Source of the DNA: Delia radicum
Lineage: Eukaryota; Arthropoda; Insecta; Diptera; Anthomyiidae
Direction of reading: 5' to 3'
Assembly (NCBI GenBank): GCA_021234595.1
Contig: CM037853.1
Coordinates: forward strand, 156,965,659-157,029,658
DNA: 64,000 nt
Under the pieces are notes generated by a model. The model was not told where the DNA came from. It was given only the letters and a program-made list of their open reading frames with translations, and did no database searches. Positions 35,526 to 46,939 of this stretch are shown piece after piece. Within the stretch, counting starts at the first letter, position 1. Each line of letters opens with the position of its first letter. A program made the position numbers and the translations under genes.

Positions 35526-36084
35526 TATTTTAATAGTTTTTTCTATATGCTTTGAAAATGTTGGTGCAAATATCGTAGAAATAAAAAAGTTACAGCTTGT
35601 TCAGCAAATTTCTTGCCCTATACTTTAGATGAACAATTTTTACTTTAAATGCTTTTTTCACAAAACAAGATATTGAAAATCGGGTGCCACTGTGCAGCAT
35701 TAACGAGTGGACCGTAGAGACATTGAGAGACTAACGTAGAGACATTTGGAAATTTTTGCCTAGTATTTTCTTGAAAAATTAAAAACTAAAATTTTTTTCT
35801 AAGTTTTTTTTAATTTTTGAGTTTATCCTCGTACCAGTTCAATGCAAATAAAAATAGGAACTAAAAAATTTATTCGTGTACGAAACAAAACTAAATTTGT
35901 TTTCCAAATGGCACCCGATTTTGCCTTTAAAACAAGGGTATCTAATTTAATGGTTACCAGGGTTGCCATGGTAGTCCGAAGTCTAAATTTGTACAATAGT
36001 ATCTAATATTGTATTTTTCTATCGGAAAAATAATTTTTGGCATAAAACATTTATTTATTTTTTTATAATTGCTTAAATATTTAC
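35526..36084. other. Gene-free stretch
   Basis: No feature recognised. The phrase GTAGAGACATTTGGAAATTTTTGCCT at 35736 (first 20 bases GTAGAGACATTTGGAAATTT) resembles 21370, hinting at a shared old repeat. Confidence 0.35.
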
Positions 36085-36716
36085 GTTAAAGTACATATAT
36101 GATTATGTCTGGAAATATATGAACATGAATGATTATATATGTAAATATTACCTAAATTTTCGTTAACATGAACACATATGATCCCTCATATGTATATATA
36201 CCCTATTGGGAATGCGACCGGTCCTACGTGTGCCACAGAATCGGTTCATTCGTGCCAGAGACCGGTCCTCTGCTAAACCCTGCCCTATGTAAACAACTGG
36301 CAACTTTAACATGGGCTTGTCATAGGAGGGGGTCATTTGTCCTACTTTAAACCACATAGTGGCATGCCACAGTACTAACCAAAGATGGGCATACAGATGG
36401 ACATAAACATAAACGAAAACTAAACAGCTTCCAATGGGTAAAGTTTTGGCCAACTGGCTTTTTCTTGTTAATAAGCATTCTGCCCTTCCTTTACCAGTCA
36501 CAGGATTGGTAATTTTAGGACAGTTGACACTGCTTAAACCACTTCAGTATTAAATTATACCAGTCATGTGATAAGTCCTTCTTTAACCAGTCCATTTTAG
36601 GTCAATTGACTCCTCATTCCCTATAGGGTATTTACCATTTATGAACACATGTATGATCTATGTGGGCTCATGTATGGATCCATATAAGTCGATTTTTAAC
36701 AGGGTATATAAAATTT
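36085..36716. mobile_element. CATATATG-word element split by CCCTAT MITE
   Basis: Words ATATATGATTATGTCTGGAA, CACATATGATCC and ATGTATGGATCCATATAAG flank the nested MITE. The right end reversed reads CCCTGTTAAAAATCGAC after TA, another CCC..AAAAA end. Left end not resolved. Confidence 0.55.
36201..36628 (+). mobile_element. CCCTAT MITE, complete, TA duplication
   Basis: Ends CCCTATTGGGAATG and, reversed, CCCTATAGGGAATG, each with TA outside. The 428-bp interior contains ACTGGTWTA / TTACCAGTC words and the CATAGGAGGGGGTCATTTG box. Frames on both strands (36168-36350 plus, 36163-36501 minus) are spurious. Copies at 9453 and 13461. Confidence 0.88.
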
Positions 36717-36719
36717 TAA

Positions 36720-37555
36720 ATATTTGTTAATTGAAAAGAAATTTAATATGATTTCCTGCAAATAATTAACCCAATACCCAACTAAATATCATAAATCGGG
36801 TAGAAAATGCTTGTTTTTTAAAATAATCGCCGTTTTTCTTTTTAAGTTCTAATATATAACAAAAACATTTGTTTAATTGTATTATATTTTTTGGTGGTGT
36901 AATATATATTTTGCAATGTAATAAATACAATGAGATCTATACAATGATGAAGCTTTAATTAAATCCAAGCAAAAACGGTAATTTCAATATTTTTAATTTG
37001 CTTGCAACTTAAAACCGCCATAATGTTTGCACCGTTATAGATAAATGATTAAAGCGATTGGATTGAGATTGCTTAAACATCAGCGAACATATACGCAAAA
37101 TGTTTATTCATGTTATCCAAAAAAAAAAAAAATTATAAAAATATTTTACTTCAAAAATTCGAAAGTTTTTGAAATTCCTTATATAGTAGATTTTGGTTAT
37201 TACATTTTTAATCGCTTTAACAATTCTGTTATTAATTGTAAGTTTGTTATTTTAACCGTTTTAACTGTTCTTTCTTATACATTTGTATTTGTTTTTTAGA
37301 AGTTAAAAATTACTACATTTTTAGTTATTTTTTTTAATGCAGTCATCGCCTTTATAATTATATTTTTTAGTTGTTTTAAATGTAGCATAATTCTCTAAGT
37401 GCTCTATGTTAGTTTATTCATATTGTTTGATTTTAGTTGCTTATTTTTGCTTCAATTCTGCTATTAATTTTGTGTCAGAGGGGGGAGTTTTCGCCACTGG
37501 GGCACATATGCCACCCCCGATTTTCGCTCTATTTAAAACAGTTATTAACATTCTT
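36720..37555. other. Gene-free stretch
   Basis: Open frames of 76-84 codons here have no recognisable protein features; composition is AT-rich and no splice or domain signal supports a gene. Confidence 0.4.
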
Positions 37556-37559
37556 ATTT

Positions 37560-38365
37560 CCATAATTTGTGCAGTTATTGATCATCTTTCATGTCACCAA
37601 ATTTCCCACTTGTACTTCACACATGGACCAGGATAGCCAATGGCTATTAGCCATGTTTTTATGTTTTTGTGGTTTCAAACAATATAGAGTTAGTATATTT
37701 GGAATAACTTTTTCATTTCGTGTATTAAAACAAAATACCCTTTAAGATACCCTTTAATGTATAAAATTAACATGAATTGTTTAGAATTTATTTCTAAAAA
37801 GTGTAAAAAATATCAATATTAAAATATATAAATCATGGGACACATTCGCCTGACCATTAGGCGCGGTAGTTTCGTCAACAAAAATTTGTTTCACTTTAAA
37901 AGACGTATACGTGATATTAATTTGTTACATGGTTATATGTGTTGAACGGGTTGACGTAGTTTTCGTTCAACAAATTCCAAGCAAACAAACTTTTTCGAAT
38001 TTTTTTTTTCATGAAATTACAGCTATTGATATCCAGTTGTATGATTATTTAATACAAAATATAAGTTTTACACCAGAACCATTATATGTATAGCCAGAAC
38101 AGTTATATGTATAGCAAATGTGCAACATCAACTTGCCGAATTTACCCCATAGGTGGGGCAGTTTAGCCGATTTTAGTTACTTTAGAAATCTTAATAAAAT
38201 AAATATAAGGAATAAAGATAATTTATATTTTAAACATACAAATTAAAGTTACGATATATGAAATGTTAGATAAAAAAGATTTTTCCAAAAAAATTGTTGG
38301 TTGAATAACAACAGCGCTTCAAAACAAAAAAAGGTGCAAATGCTCCCCCTTCTACCATAAGGTAG
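37560..38365. repeat. Dispersed repeat copy 2 (pairs with 34190-35295)
   Basis: Direct-orientation partner lying about 3.3 kb downstream of copy 1. It lacks the 34546-34930 block, consistent with an insertion in copy 1. Confidence 0.8.
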
Positions 38366-38369
38366 CAAA

Positions 38370-39049
38370 AATCTGCTAAATTTAACCGTTTTTTCTGCAA
38401 GAGCATTTTTAACTCATTTTTAGTAGCCTTTAATGATACTTTTAAAGGTTTATTTCTATGAGTGTACAAAAGATTCTTGAGGTTTTACACCCTTTTTGGC
38501 AAATCGCGTGTTCAGCGTTAATGCGTGAACGCCATATATCAGACAAGTTTGGATGCCATTTTTATGGGATATAGTTTAAGAAATAGATGCCTACCTAATG
38601 TACTACAAAAGTTCCTTGACTTTTTATATTTTTTATTCCTTTTCATGTTTTTTCCTCTGTTCTATAATGGTTTATTTATAAAGTCTTAATAGTCTCTTAA
38701 AGACGTGTTTAATAGCTTCTAATGGTGATTTTTTCCTCATTTTTATAAAAAATAAACAAACGGTCCGTTTTTATTCTATTATTTTCCATTGTATTTCTTC
38801 GGTATGTGTGTGGTAAAGCTCATGATTTGTAGTTTACATTTTAGAGCTGAGGAAAGACTTGAACAATATTTGTATTAAGATTTAAAATTTGATATATGCT
38901 TTTCTAGTACAAAGTTGTAAATAAAATTTGCATTATAATGTAGTTATTTTTTTGCTATTATACAATTGTTTTTGTTGCATTTATCCTTGTCTTTGATTTA
39001 TGGCAAATTTATATAAACATAATGATTTCTTTGGGAACATTATTTAATT
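38370..39049. other. Gene-free stretch
   Basis: Nothing recognised. Confidence 0.4.
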
Positions 39050-39492
39050 CAGGGATGGCTGGCAATACCGCTAAAATACTGTTATCAATTCAAACCATGA
39101 CTATCAAACTGACTATCGTTATCACTAAAATACCGTTACCGAAATAATTGAAATGTCGTTCTCCTTAAAATGTTGTTCCCGATAAGTTAGGTATATCGGT
39201 AACAAAGTTATATAAATAATTATTTTCGTTTATTTAACCTTATTTCTTATTTTTAAATTTTCTAATTATTTGAGTTAAGCTTTGTTTTTTTTTATATAAA
39301 AGTTTTTTTATTTTCAATATTTCGCTACTCCTTTGTGTAGCATCTTCAGGAAAATAAGTAAATTAATAAATTTTCAAAAAATTTGAAAGTTTGAAAAAAT
39401 TTTTGAAAGTTTGAAAACATATTTAAAGTTTTTTTAGTTAGTCTCTTTACAGGAAGAAGAAGAAGAAAACATTTTTATTGAAAAATTTTACG

Positions 39493-39565
39493 GACACAAG
39501 GGATACACCAGACTGCCGCAGTTTCGTCCCCCTCCTGGGACTCATCAGTGGTTAATTTATGTGTC
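39493..39565 (-). ncRNA. Type I hammerhead ribozyme
   Basis: Read 39565 to 39493 on the minus strand. Core CUGAUGA at 39548-39542 is followed by stem II GUCCC/GGGAC with a six-base loop AGGAGG, then GAAA at 39525-39522. Stem III is A-CUG closed by CAG-U around a three-base CGG loop. The predicted cleavage site is after GUC, between 39511 and 39510. Stem I has ACCA/UGGU next to the core and GACACA/UGUGUC further out, with internal loops between, as needed for loop-loop contact in type I hammerheads. All invariant positions fit. Very short stem III is known from ribozymes of retrozymes and Penelope-like elements. Confidence 0.9.
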
Positions 39566-39625
39566 AATTGAACAAAGTATTTTATATTGTTAATTTGCTC
39601 TATATGAAAAACTTTTTATTTTTTG

Positions 39626-39713
39626 GTGTCATACTGTGATTTGAACTCACTGCCTTAGCATCAAGCTATGCATCGTAGTCTCACCTCTTAACCAGTTGAG
39701 CCACGGTCGACAC
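39626..39713 (-). tRNA. tRNA-like sequence (Leu/Ser-like length), degenerate
   Basis: Minus strand: GTGTCG at the 5' side pairs with TGACAC at the 3' side; A-box GTGGCTCAACTGGTTAAGAG is strongly tRNA-like; B-box GAGTTCAAATC follows. The 88-base length suggests a long variable arm as in Leu or Ser tRNAs. The anticodon loop lacks U33 in the best fold and the T-stem is weak. Its place inside the 591-bp element suggests an internal Pol III promoter. Confidence 0.6.
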
Positions 39714-40567
39714 AGCGATGACTGTAGCTAAAGTGGAGTTTGGTCACACTACGTACACACAAGTATTGTTTCGATCAGAAGAGACAGAATTAACTAATAC
39801 CAATGCACAATTCATATCTCAACTAGAATGCTTTTTCTTCTTTATCCTATCTCTTTTTCACAAGTAATTATCACGTTTTATGATGCGCTTTATTCACATA
39901 CAATAGTTGGATACCAAGTGTAGGTTAGAGATTGAGTCGCCGATAAGAAAGTTTCTTAAAATTTCATGTTAGAAAGTGTTTTGCAACCGTCAGATAATGG
40001 CAATCGTAATTAATTTTTATATTAATTACTGTAGAATATTACTTTAGTTAAGTCTCTTTACAAGAAATATTTCTAAAAACAAAAAATATAAATAATTAAC
40101 TCTTAAAAAATCTATTGATGTAATATTTGTTGTAAATTAATGTTGTATGTGTTATTTCTTTTGTAATAAATATTTATAATTCTGAGCTAAATTTTCAATA
40201 TCTACCTTAAAATTAATTCTATTTGTTAATGGTGTAAAGAAATAACACATACTACATTAATTTATAACAAATATTACATCAATAGATTTTTTAAGAGTTA
40301 ATTATTTATATTTTTTGTTTTTAGAAATATTTGTCAAATACTTTAAATATGTTTTCAAACTTTCAAAATTTTTTTCAAACTTTCAAATTTTTTGAAAATT
40401 TATTAATTTATTTATTTTCCTGAAGATGCTACACAAAGGAGTAGCGAAATATTGAAAATAAAAAAACTTTTATATAAAAAAAAAAAAACTTAACTCAAAT
40501 AATTAGAAAATTTAAAAATTTTATAAATACTAATGTCATTAAAATACCGTTACCGAAATGACTAAAA

Positions 40568-40831
40568 TAGGGGGGGTAGGAAACCAGATATCAGAAATCT
40601 CAACTAGAATTTGACGTCAGAGTCAAAAATAACAAAAGAGAGAAATGTAGCTCTTGTCAAGCCATGCACAACGATATGCATTATGTTACGATCGGACTTC
40701 AAATCCTTCAAAACAAAAAGGGCGGTATGTAGGGGTGTGGTAACAAAAAACAATATTTCTAGAATCGTCTTTAACTTGTCTTTAATCCTAGGGGATGACT
40801 GACTCAACTTTTTTTTCGACCCACCCTACTA
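40568..40831. mobile_element. Small TAGGGTGGG-type MITE
   Basis: Left TAGGGGGGGTAGGAAACC, right reversed TAGTAGGGTGGGTCGAAAAA. Inserted in the hAT-like element. Opposed frames at 40604-40807 and 40611-40802 show it has no coding bias. End similarity to the TTAGGG group is partial and no duplication is evident. Confidence 0.5.
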
Positions 40832-41192
40832 GACAGTCATTGGAATTCGGGCATAATGGGGCTTAAAAATATTGGTGTTCGTTGATATTACCTGAATAAC
40901 TAAAATAACGTTACCCTTAACATACCGTTACCGAAACATCTGTGATACCGTTATCCTAAAAATAACGTTACCGCTAAAAACCCGATGTCGACATAACTAA
41001 AATATCGTTACCCCTAAAATACTGTTACCGAAATAAACAAAAATAGCGATACCGTTACCGAAACCCGCATCGAATCGCTTACCATCCATGATTAAATTCT
41101 TTTAAATATAATCATGCAAAATAAAAAATTAGTACACTGTGGAACAATTGTGGGGTCATTGTCTGGGGGGATTGTTTTGGTATGTGTATATA

Positions 41193-42441
41193 TTAGAGTG
41201 GTTTTATAAAATCGATCTTCGATTTTTATAGGTGCTCGGGTCTAGGATTGTGTCATTTAGTGTAAAAATGCTATTGTGAAAGTTTCAGCCCTAAAGTTTA
41301 GAAAACGGAATACAAGGCGAAAAAGTCACTTTTTTTTACTGAAATATATTTTTTTTTTACTTAAAAGACACAAATTTGCGAGATGTAGAAGAAGTTTTTT
41401 TTTGGATGGCGTTAACCTGTCCTAATGTGATGTCAAAAACGGACAAAATTTTTGGGGTGTTTTTCAAATCTCCAATTTCAAATTTAAATAAATTTCTTCA
41501 ACAAAATCGCAAAAATTGAGATTTGTGTGACTTGTTTAAAACATGTTAGAGATCGAAAATAAAAAATTTTAAAAATATTCCCTGGCACACTTGGGTAGGG
41601 CAACGATGTAATTTTTGCAAATTTCGAGGAAATTGTGTTTTTTTGGCAATTTTTGCCTTATTTGTTGTCATAAAATATTTAAAATCGAAAATTAGCTACT
41701 TTTGTACCGTTTGCTGTTTTTGTTTATCATCATGACTTAAGGTTGAAAATAAAAAAATTTTGAACATCATTAACCCATGTGGACCAGAGGCCCCAAGAGA
41801 CCCCACACTTCTATATTTCAATTTACAAAAAAAAATTGAGAATTTTTTTACGACTTTTGAATTTTAATAAACGTGGTGTAAAATATAATAACACAATATT
41901 TGAATATTCTGTGCCAAAAGTTTTGGACAAATTAAACAACGTTAACCCTTGCCGAGCCGCATTAAGGTCAAAGAAGTTACTGCGAGAATTTATACATATT
42001 TGAGCAAAAAGTATTTAACTTCTTTTTTTGCAAACCTGGCTTAGACCAGTACTTTAATCATTTAACATATAATTTGGACTAAATTAACCCTTAAATACTC
42101 TTGGTGTCAAAAACTTTAAAAATATTTCTAAAGTTTTTCAACTATGGGTCTTTTTGACACTAGTTTTTAACCGATTTTTTGTTTTTATACCTTTTTGAAA
42201 ACCTAATTATATCTTCATTTCGATTAATTTACCTTATTGAGTAAAAACTTGTACGACATTTAAAAAATTTTACAAAAACTAAAAAATTGACTTTTTCGCC
42301 TTGTATTCCGTTTTCTAAACTTTAGGGCTGAATGGGGTCGGGAAGGCATAGTCCGATTGAGCTAAAACTTTTACAATAGCATTTTTGACACAATCTTTGA
42401 CCTGAGCACCTTCAAATTTCAAAAAAAAAAAAATTGCCCAT
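41193..42441. mobile_element. Fold-back element with TTAGAGTGG end
   Basis: Left arm 41230-41340 and right arm 42285-42420 are inverted (TTTAGAAAACGGAATACAAG, GGCGAAAAAGTCA, GATTGTGTCA..ATGCTATTGT). The right arm has about 30 extra bases (GGTCGGGAAGGCATAGTCC region). A frame at 41779-42003 is without recognisable features. Confidence 0.75.
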
Positions 42442-42444
42442 ATA

Positions 42445-44375
42445 CACTACGGAAAATTTACAGGTACCTTCACATTTTCACTCATAACTTTTAATCCGTT
42501 GGACTGATACTGCTCATTTTCAACTTCTCGCGAAGATGTCCATCAATCTAGGTAAAAACAAACAGCTTATATTGCGTTTTCGCGCCGTGATCGCCCTGAT
42601 CACATATACACAAAAAAAATAAAATTCATAATTTTTTATTTGCTTATTTTAGCAAATTTATAAAGAATTTGTTCAAAAAGTAATGAATTAACGAATCCAA
42701 TTAGAACAAAAACTCAAGTGAAACTTAAATTGAAAAACTAAAAAATCAATTGTTTTTTTTCATCTTCTTCACCCTTTGTTTTATTAAAATTTAGCTTGTT
42801 AAAATTTATTTGTTAACAAAAATATTATCCTCACACAAATATATCTATGCAAAAAAAAATATTTTCACAGCGATAATTATATGAAAACCACTTGATCAAA
42901 GTTGAACACTTTTTTTGTATGCAATTTTAAATTTTCACGAATTCCGCAACTCCAATTTAAATTTGCATTTCATTTTCGTACTTTACGCCCAAAAAAATAT
43001 TAGATCTGATGTGTAGTGATCCCAATAGTTATTTTTTATTTTTTCTATTTTTTTTTTTTTATTTATATTCAAATTAAATAATAGAACTAACTAATACTAT
43101 GTTGAAACTTCAATTTCAATCTGCGAACTCTAAACTAAATTTTTTTGGGATTTTTTTGGCATGTTTATTTTAATAATTGCATATTTTAAGCGTTGTGGAG
43201 CTCGCGAATTCCAACTTTTTCTTTTTTGGCCCACCTTATGTGTACTACATACAAAAATTTACCCATGTATTGAAAAAAAAATTTATTAAATAGGAAAAAA
43301 CATACTTTGGAACATATTTTTGGCTATAACTCAAAGGCCAATCGAGATACCGTCTTGAATTTTTCACATATATGTTCATTAATAAGCATATATTTTTTTA
43401 AGAATTAAAAAAAAAAAATGCGGATTCCGAGATATCTGTATCAAAGACCAGATCGAAATACTAGTATCAACCTAGCTAATATGTTTGATTTGCTTTATTT
43501 TTGTAAATATACGGAGGTTTATTTATTTTTATTTATTTATTTAATTATTTTAATCAATACAGCACAACAAGAACTAGTCTTATTTAATAGTACTGGGAAG
43601 ATAATGACACAATAAGATTTTTGTTAGTAAAAATAGGATATAAAAAAATAATACTTAAAGTTTATTATTTTAAAGAATTAGCTATTTCAAAAATAAAAAA
43701 AAATTTAAAATATATGTATGTTAAATAAAAATTACATAAAAATTATTATTACATGTTGACATTTAACAAAATTGAGAAACAAGTAATATTACTAAAATCA
43801 TTGTCCTAAATGATTAAATATTGCAATTTTGAAATGCTTTGCATTGCTTATGGTTTGAATATTTGAGGAAAGTTGGCGCCAAAGGTTAATTGCATTGAAA
43901 GCTCGTTATAAATTTAAAATAAGTATTATAAATAAATTTTTGCTTTTTATTGAAATTTTTTATTTAAAATTTAGAAAATATCATTTGCTGTTTAGACTCT
44001 TAAAAACTCAAAAACTATCATAAATTATTTCAAATTTTTAAACATCAATTTTTTTTATTTTAAATTGAATTTTTTTTTATATGACTATAAAATTTCGGAT
44101 TTTTGATTGAAATTTATGAAATGGAAAATTATATTTTTTAATTTCAAATGGAATTTTTTAATTTTTATTCCAAAAAATCAAAAACAAAATGTGAAACATT
44201 CCAATGTGTTTTCTTTCACTCGTACAATTTTAGAATCGTTTGTTTTTATGTGAAATAGCTATATTGCCAATAGAAGACTAAAAACACAATCAAAGTAAAA
44301 CTAAAGTAAAAAAAAAATTGTCCATTTGCCCGGAACTTTAAAAATATTGTATAGAAAATAAAATGCTTTCATTCT
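42445..44375. other. Gene-free AT-rich stretch
   Basis: No gene recognised. 43320-43420 contains GGCTATAACTCAAAGGCCAA, a phrase typical of decayed interspersed repeats; long A/T runs follow. Confidence 0.35.
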
Positions 44376-44379
44376 AGGT

Positions 44380-45103
44380 AAACCAAAGGAATTATCCTTC
44401 ATGATACTAATGAAACGATTTCATAGAATTTTTTTCCTGGATTCAATGAAGAATTTCATTATTTCTCACAAATTTTATTGAAAAATTTTTCATAAACTTT
44501 TTCTCATAAAATTTCATAGTTTCATAATAAAAAGTCATTCGATTTTATAAATTATCTATTCATAAATTTAAAGAAAATTTTCGTTAGAGCTACGAGCTCG
44601 TATGAAATTATTTCAAATACTTAATTTTTTTATTTTTTCATAAAATTTCATAATTTCATTAATTTTCATACATTTAGATTTAAGATTTAGTTCTCAAATG
44701 TTCAATATATTTTTTAAAGTGTAAAGTGTATTTTTTAATGTAGCATTTTATTAAATTTATACTTCAATGAAATTGTTTAAAAAATCATATGAAGCGATTC
44801 ATTGGCCTAGTCCCAATTCATTTTTCAAGACATTTATGAAGAATTTTATTAATTCAAGGAAACTTCTTAAAATTTAAAAATTTTATGAAACTGTTTCATA
44901 TATTCTATAAACACTTCATTGTCAGAATGATTCATTAGTGTTATGAAGATTTTCATTAATTATACAAATATTTCATAAACATAGCCTTTAATGAAAACTG
45001 TTTCATAGATTACATGAAAAGTTTCAATGGACGAGTTCCAGTGACAAATTTAATTACAGCTATGAAGAAATGCATTACTGACGAGAAGAAGATTCTCTCA
45101 GTG
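44380..45103. mobile_element. TTCATGAAA-word element with CACTGAGAGAA right end
   Basis: Dozens of words of the TTTCATAAA / TTCATGAA / AATGAAA kind. The right end reversed is CACTGAGAGAATCTTCTTC, matching 19399. The left part (GGAATTATCCTTCATGATAC at 44390) matches the reversed 30991 end (CACTGAAAGAATTATCC), so the true left end lies just upstream but is eroded. Confidence 0.6.
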
Positions 45104-45469
45104 CAGCAATAAAATTTGTTCTGTATGATTTGCCCGGTATGAACGTTTTAAAGCATGGATACCACAAAGTATAATTACCCTCAAATTTAAACATTTTTAG
45201 TCTGGTATTTTTTCGGGTTCGGAGTATAAATTTCTGTTTCGGTATTTAAACGGTTATATAACGGAATTGAATATATATTTAGAACTTGAATCGCAAACAT
45301 ATTTAACTCCAATATGTGGAAATTTACCACTCATGGTATCTCTGTTTTAAAATGTTCATATCGGTTCTAGTTTTGGCGTGATAAATTAATACCGTTGATT
45401 TAAAACTGAAAAGATGGCCAAAATTTGTTTGAAGTGTAAAAAAAAAATTTAAAAACACTGTATAAAAAT

Positions 45470-45733
45470 GTTTTATAATATTAATGAAAAATTTCATAAA
45501 AATTTATAAAACTTTCATAAAAACTTATGAAACTGCTTCATCTTATGTATGAAACGTTTAATAACATATATTAAGCACTTCTTCGTTATATTTATGAAAC
45601 ATTTCATAAATATGTAGAAACCTGACATCAATTTACCCTTATATGAAACAGCTTCATCATATTTATTAAGTGTTACACTGGACGAAAATGAATGAAGTTT
45701 TTCATAAATGTGATGAAGCTATTTCCCTGAGTG
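45470..45733. repeat. TTCATAAA-word block with CACTCAGGGAA end
   Basis: Words TTCATAAAAATTTATAAAAC and GAAACTGCTTCATCTTATGT, ending (reversed) in CACTCAGGGAAATAGCTTC. Related in design to 44380-45103 but with a different end. Confidence 0.55.
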
Positions 45734-45739
45734 TATGGT

Positions 45740-46474
45740 GCATTTTCGATTAAGTTCGCCATATCTGCTTAAGTATAAGCAAAAAAAGTGTAATTTTTGG
45801 GCTGTAGATATCTTGGTAAGATTAATAATTTATGCCTAAACTTATTAATTTTTATGAATTAGTTGCTGGGCTACGCTCTAACCTATTTTGGCTCATATCG
45901 CCTAAAGTAGGCAACGAAAAAAAATTCGATAGAAGAAAGTATTGTCTATTTTTCGTGCCGAAAACTTGGTATAAATTTCATTGTAAAAAAGCTTAGGCCG
46001 GTTTGAGGGTTAACAACCCACACTAAATGTTGTCATATAGTCATTTCTAATATTGAGGGGATTTTTATCTTTCAAATATTAAGTTAATGAAACCATTACC
46101 AATATTACTGAATCATGTCGTTTAACATATTGTAAAACACACCATTTATTTTCTATGGCCTAAATAAATTTATTAACCAAGTTATCAGTTAATGAGTGTT
46201 TTATTTTCATTTAAATCAGCAACTAAGCAACAGATACACAAAAATGTAAGAGTATTTTATAATTATATTATTAATACTTAAATCGATAAATTGTGTACAA
46301 AAAAAAACCTAATGCAATAAATAACTAAATTAACCCTTTGACGATCGAACTTAAATCGCTGAAGATTTGCTGACGAAACTTCGTGGAGACTTGGACCTAT
46401 GACTAAAAATAAATTGTGTGGTGCTTTTGGCGCTTTACTACTCCTTGTATCGGAGAAACATTAAGTATAAGTTA
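45740..46474. other. Gene-free stretch
   Basis: Nothing recognised before the hAT target duplication at 46475. Confidence 0.4.
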
Positions 46475-46939
46475 CTTACAACCAGAGCTGTTAAATTTGA
46501 ATGACGATTAGTAATCAATTAGATTATATTTTAAAAAGAATGGTATTGATAAAATAATCAAGACTAATTAGGATTCCGAGAAAATAATCAAAAATAATCA
46601 AAAGCAATCAAAAAAATAATTGATTACTTTCAAGGATTATTTTTGATTATTTTAGATTATTTTTTAAAAATTTTGAATGTATATCATTTTGTTTTGAAAA
46701 AATTGCATTTACAACGTAAAAAAATTCTGAATTTTTGTATTCAAAATATAGGTATATTCACTTCAATAACAAAACAATCAATAACAATTTTAGTACTTCC
46801 TAAATCAAAAAAAAAGGTTAAATATGTTAAAAAATTAAAAAGAAAAACAAATACATTCAGAATACATTCTATTCACAAAAAAAAGTTTTATAATTTACAT
46901 ATATTTACAATTGGCCTTCATTACAACTAAGTTTTCAAA

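Larger units (their letters stand above)
39452..40042 (-). mobile_element. 591-bp retroelement with hammerhead ribozyme and tRNA-like sequence
   Basis: Flanked by TTTAGTTAGTCTCTTTACA (39433-39451) and TTTAGTTAAGTCTCTTTACA (40043-40062), a target duplication of about 19-20 bp as made by target-primed reverse transcription. On the minus strand its 3' end is a (TTC)n tail. Order on that strand: about 330 bp of unrecognised sequence, a tRNA-like sequence (39713 to 39626), an A-rich spacer, the ribozyme (39565 to 39493), then the tail. No open reading frame, so it must be mobilised in trans. It could be a SINE, or a retrozyme- or Penelope-derived element; only one ribozyme copy is present. Confidence 0.85.
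39250..40520. mobile_element. Fold-back element split by a retroelement
   Basis: The left arm (39250-39451, continuing at 40063-40170) and right arm (40215-40520) are inverted: TTTCTAATTATTTGAGTTAA, TTCGCTACTCCTTTGTGTAG and, nearer the centre, ATCTATTGATGTAATATTTG. The left arm is continuous only if 39452-40042 and one target copy are removed. Confidence 0.88.
39050..41090. mobile_element. hAT-like non-autonomous element with ACCGTTACCGAAA words
   Basis: Ends CAGGGATGGCTGGCAATAC and, reversed, CATGGATGGTAAGCGATTC. Flanking 8-mers ATTTAATT (39042-39049) and ATTAAATT (41091-41098) match at six of eight positions, as an aged hAT duplication would. Subterminal 39060-39200 and 40900-41070 are built of AAAATACCGTTACCGAAAT words. 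It contains a fold-back element and a MITE. Confidence 0.7.

Noticed and set aside
36163..36501. 112-codon minus-strand frame and opposed plus-strand frame
   Set aside because: Both lie in the CCCTAT MITE and on opposite strands; no protein features.
40604..40807. Two opposed frames of about 65 codons
   Set aside because: Both read the same small MITE; no coding bias or known domain.
46643..46930. 95-codon Lys-rich frame
   Set aside because: Antisense to the transposase side of a hAT and AT-rich; no family features.
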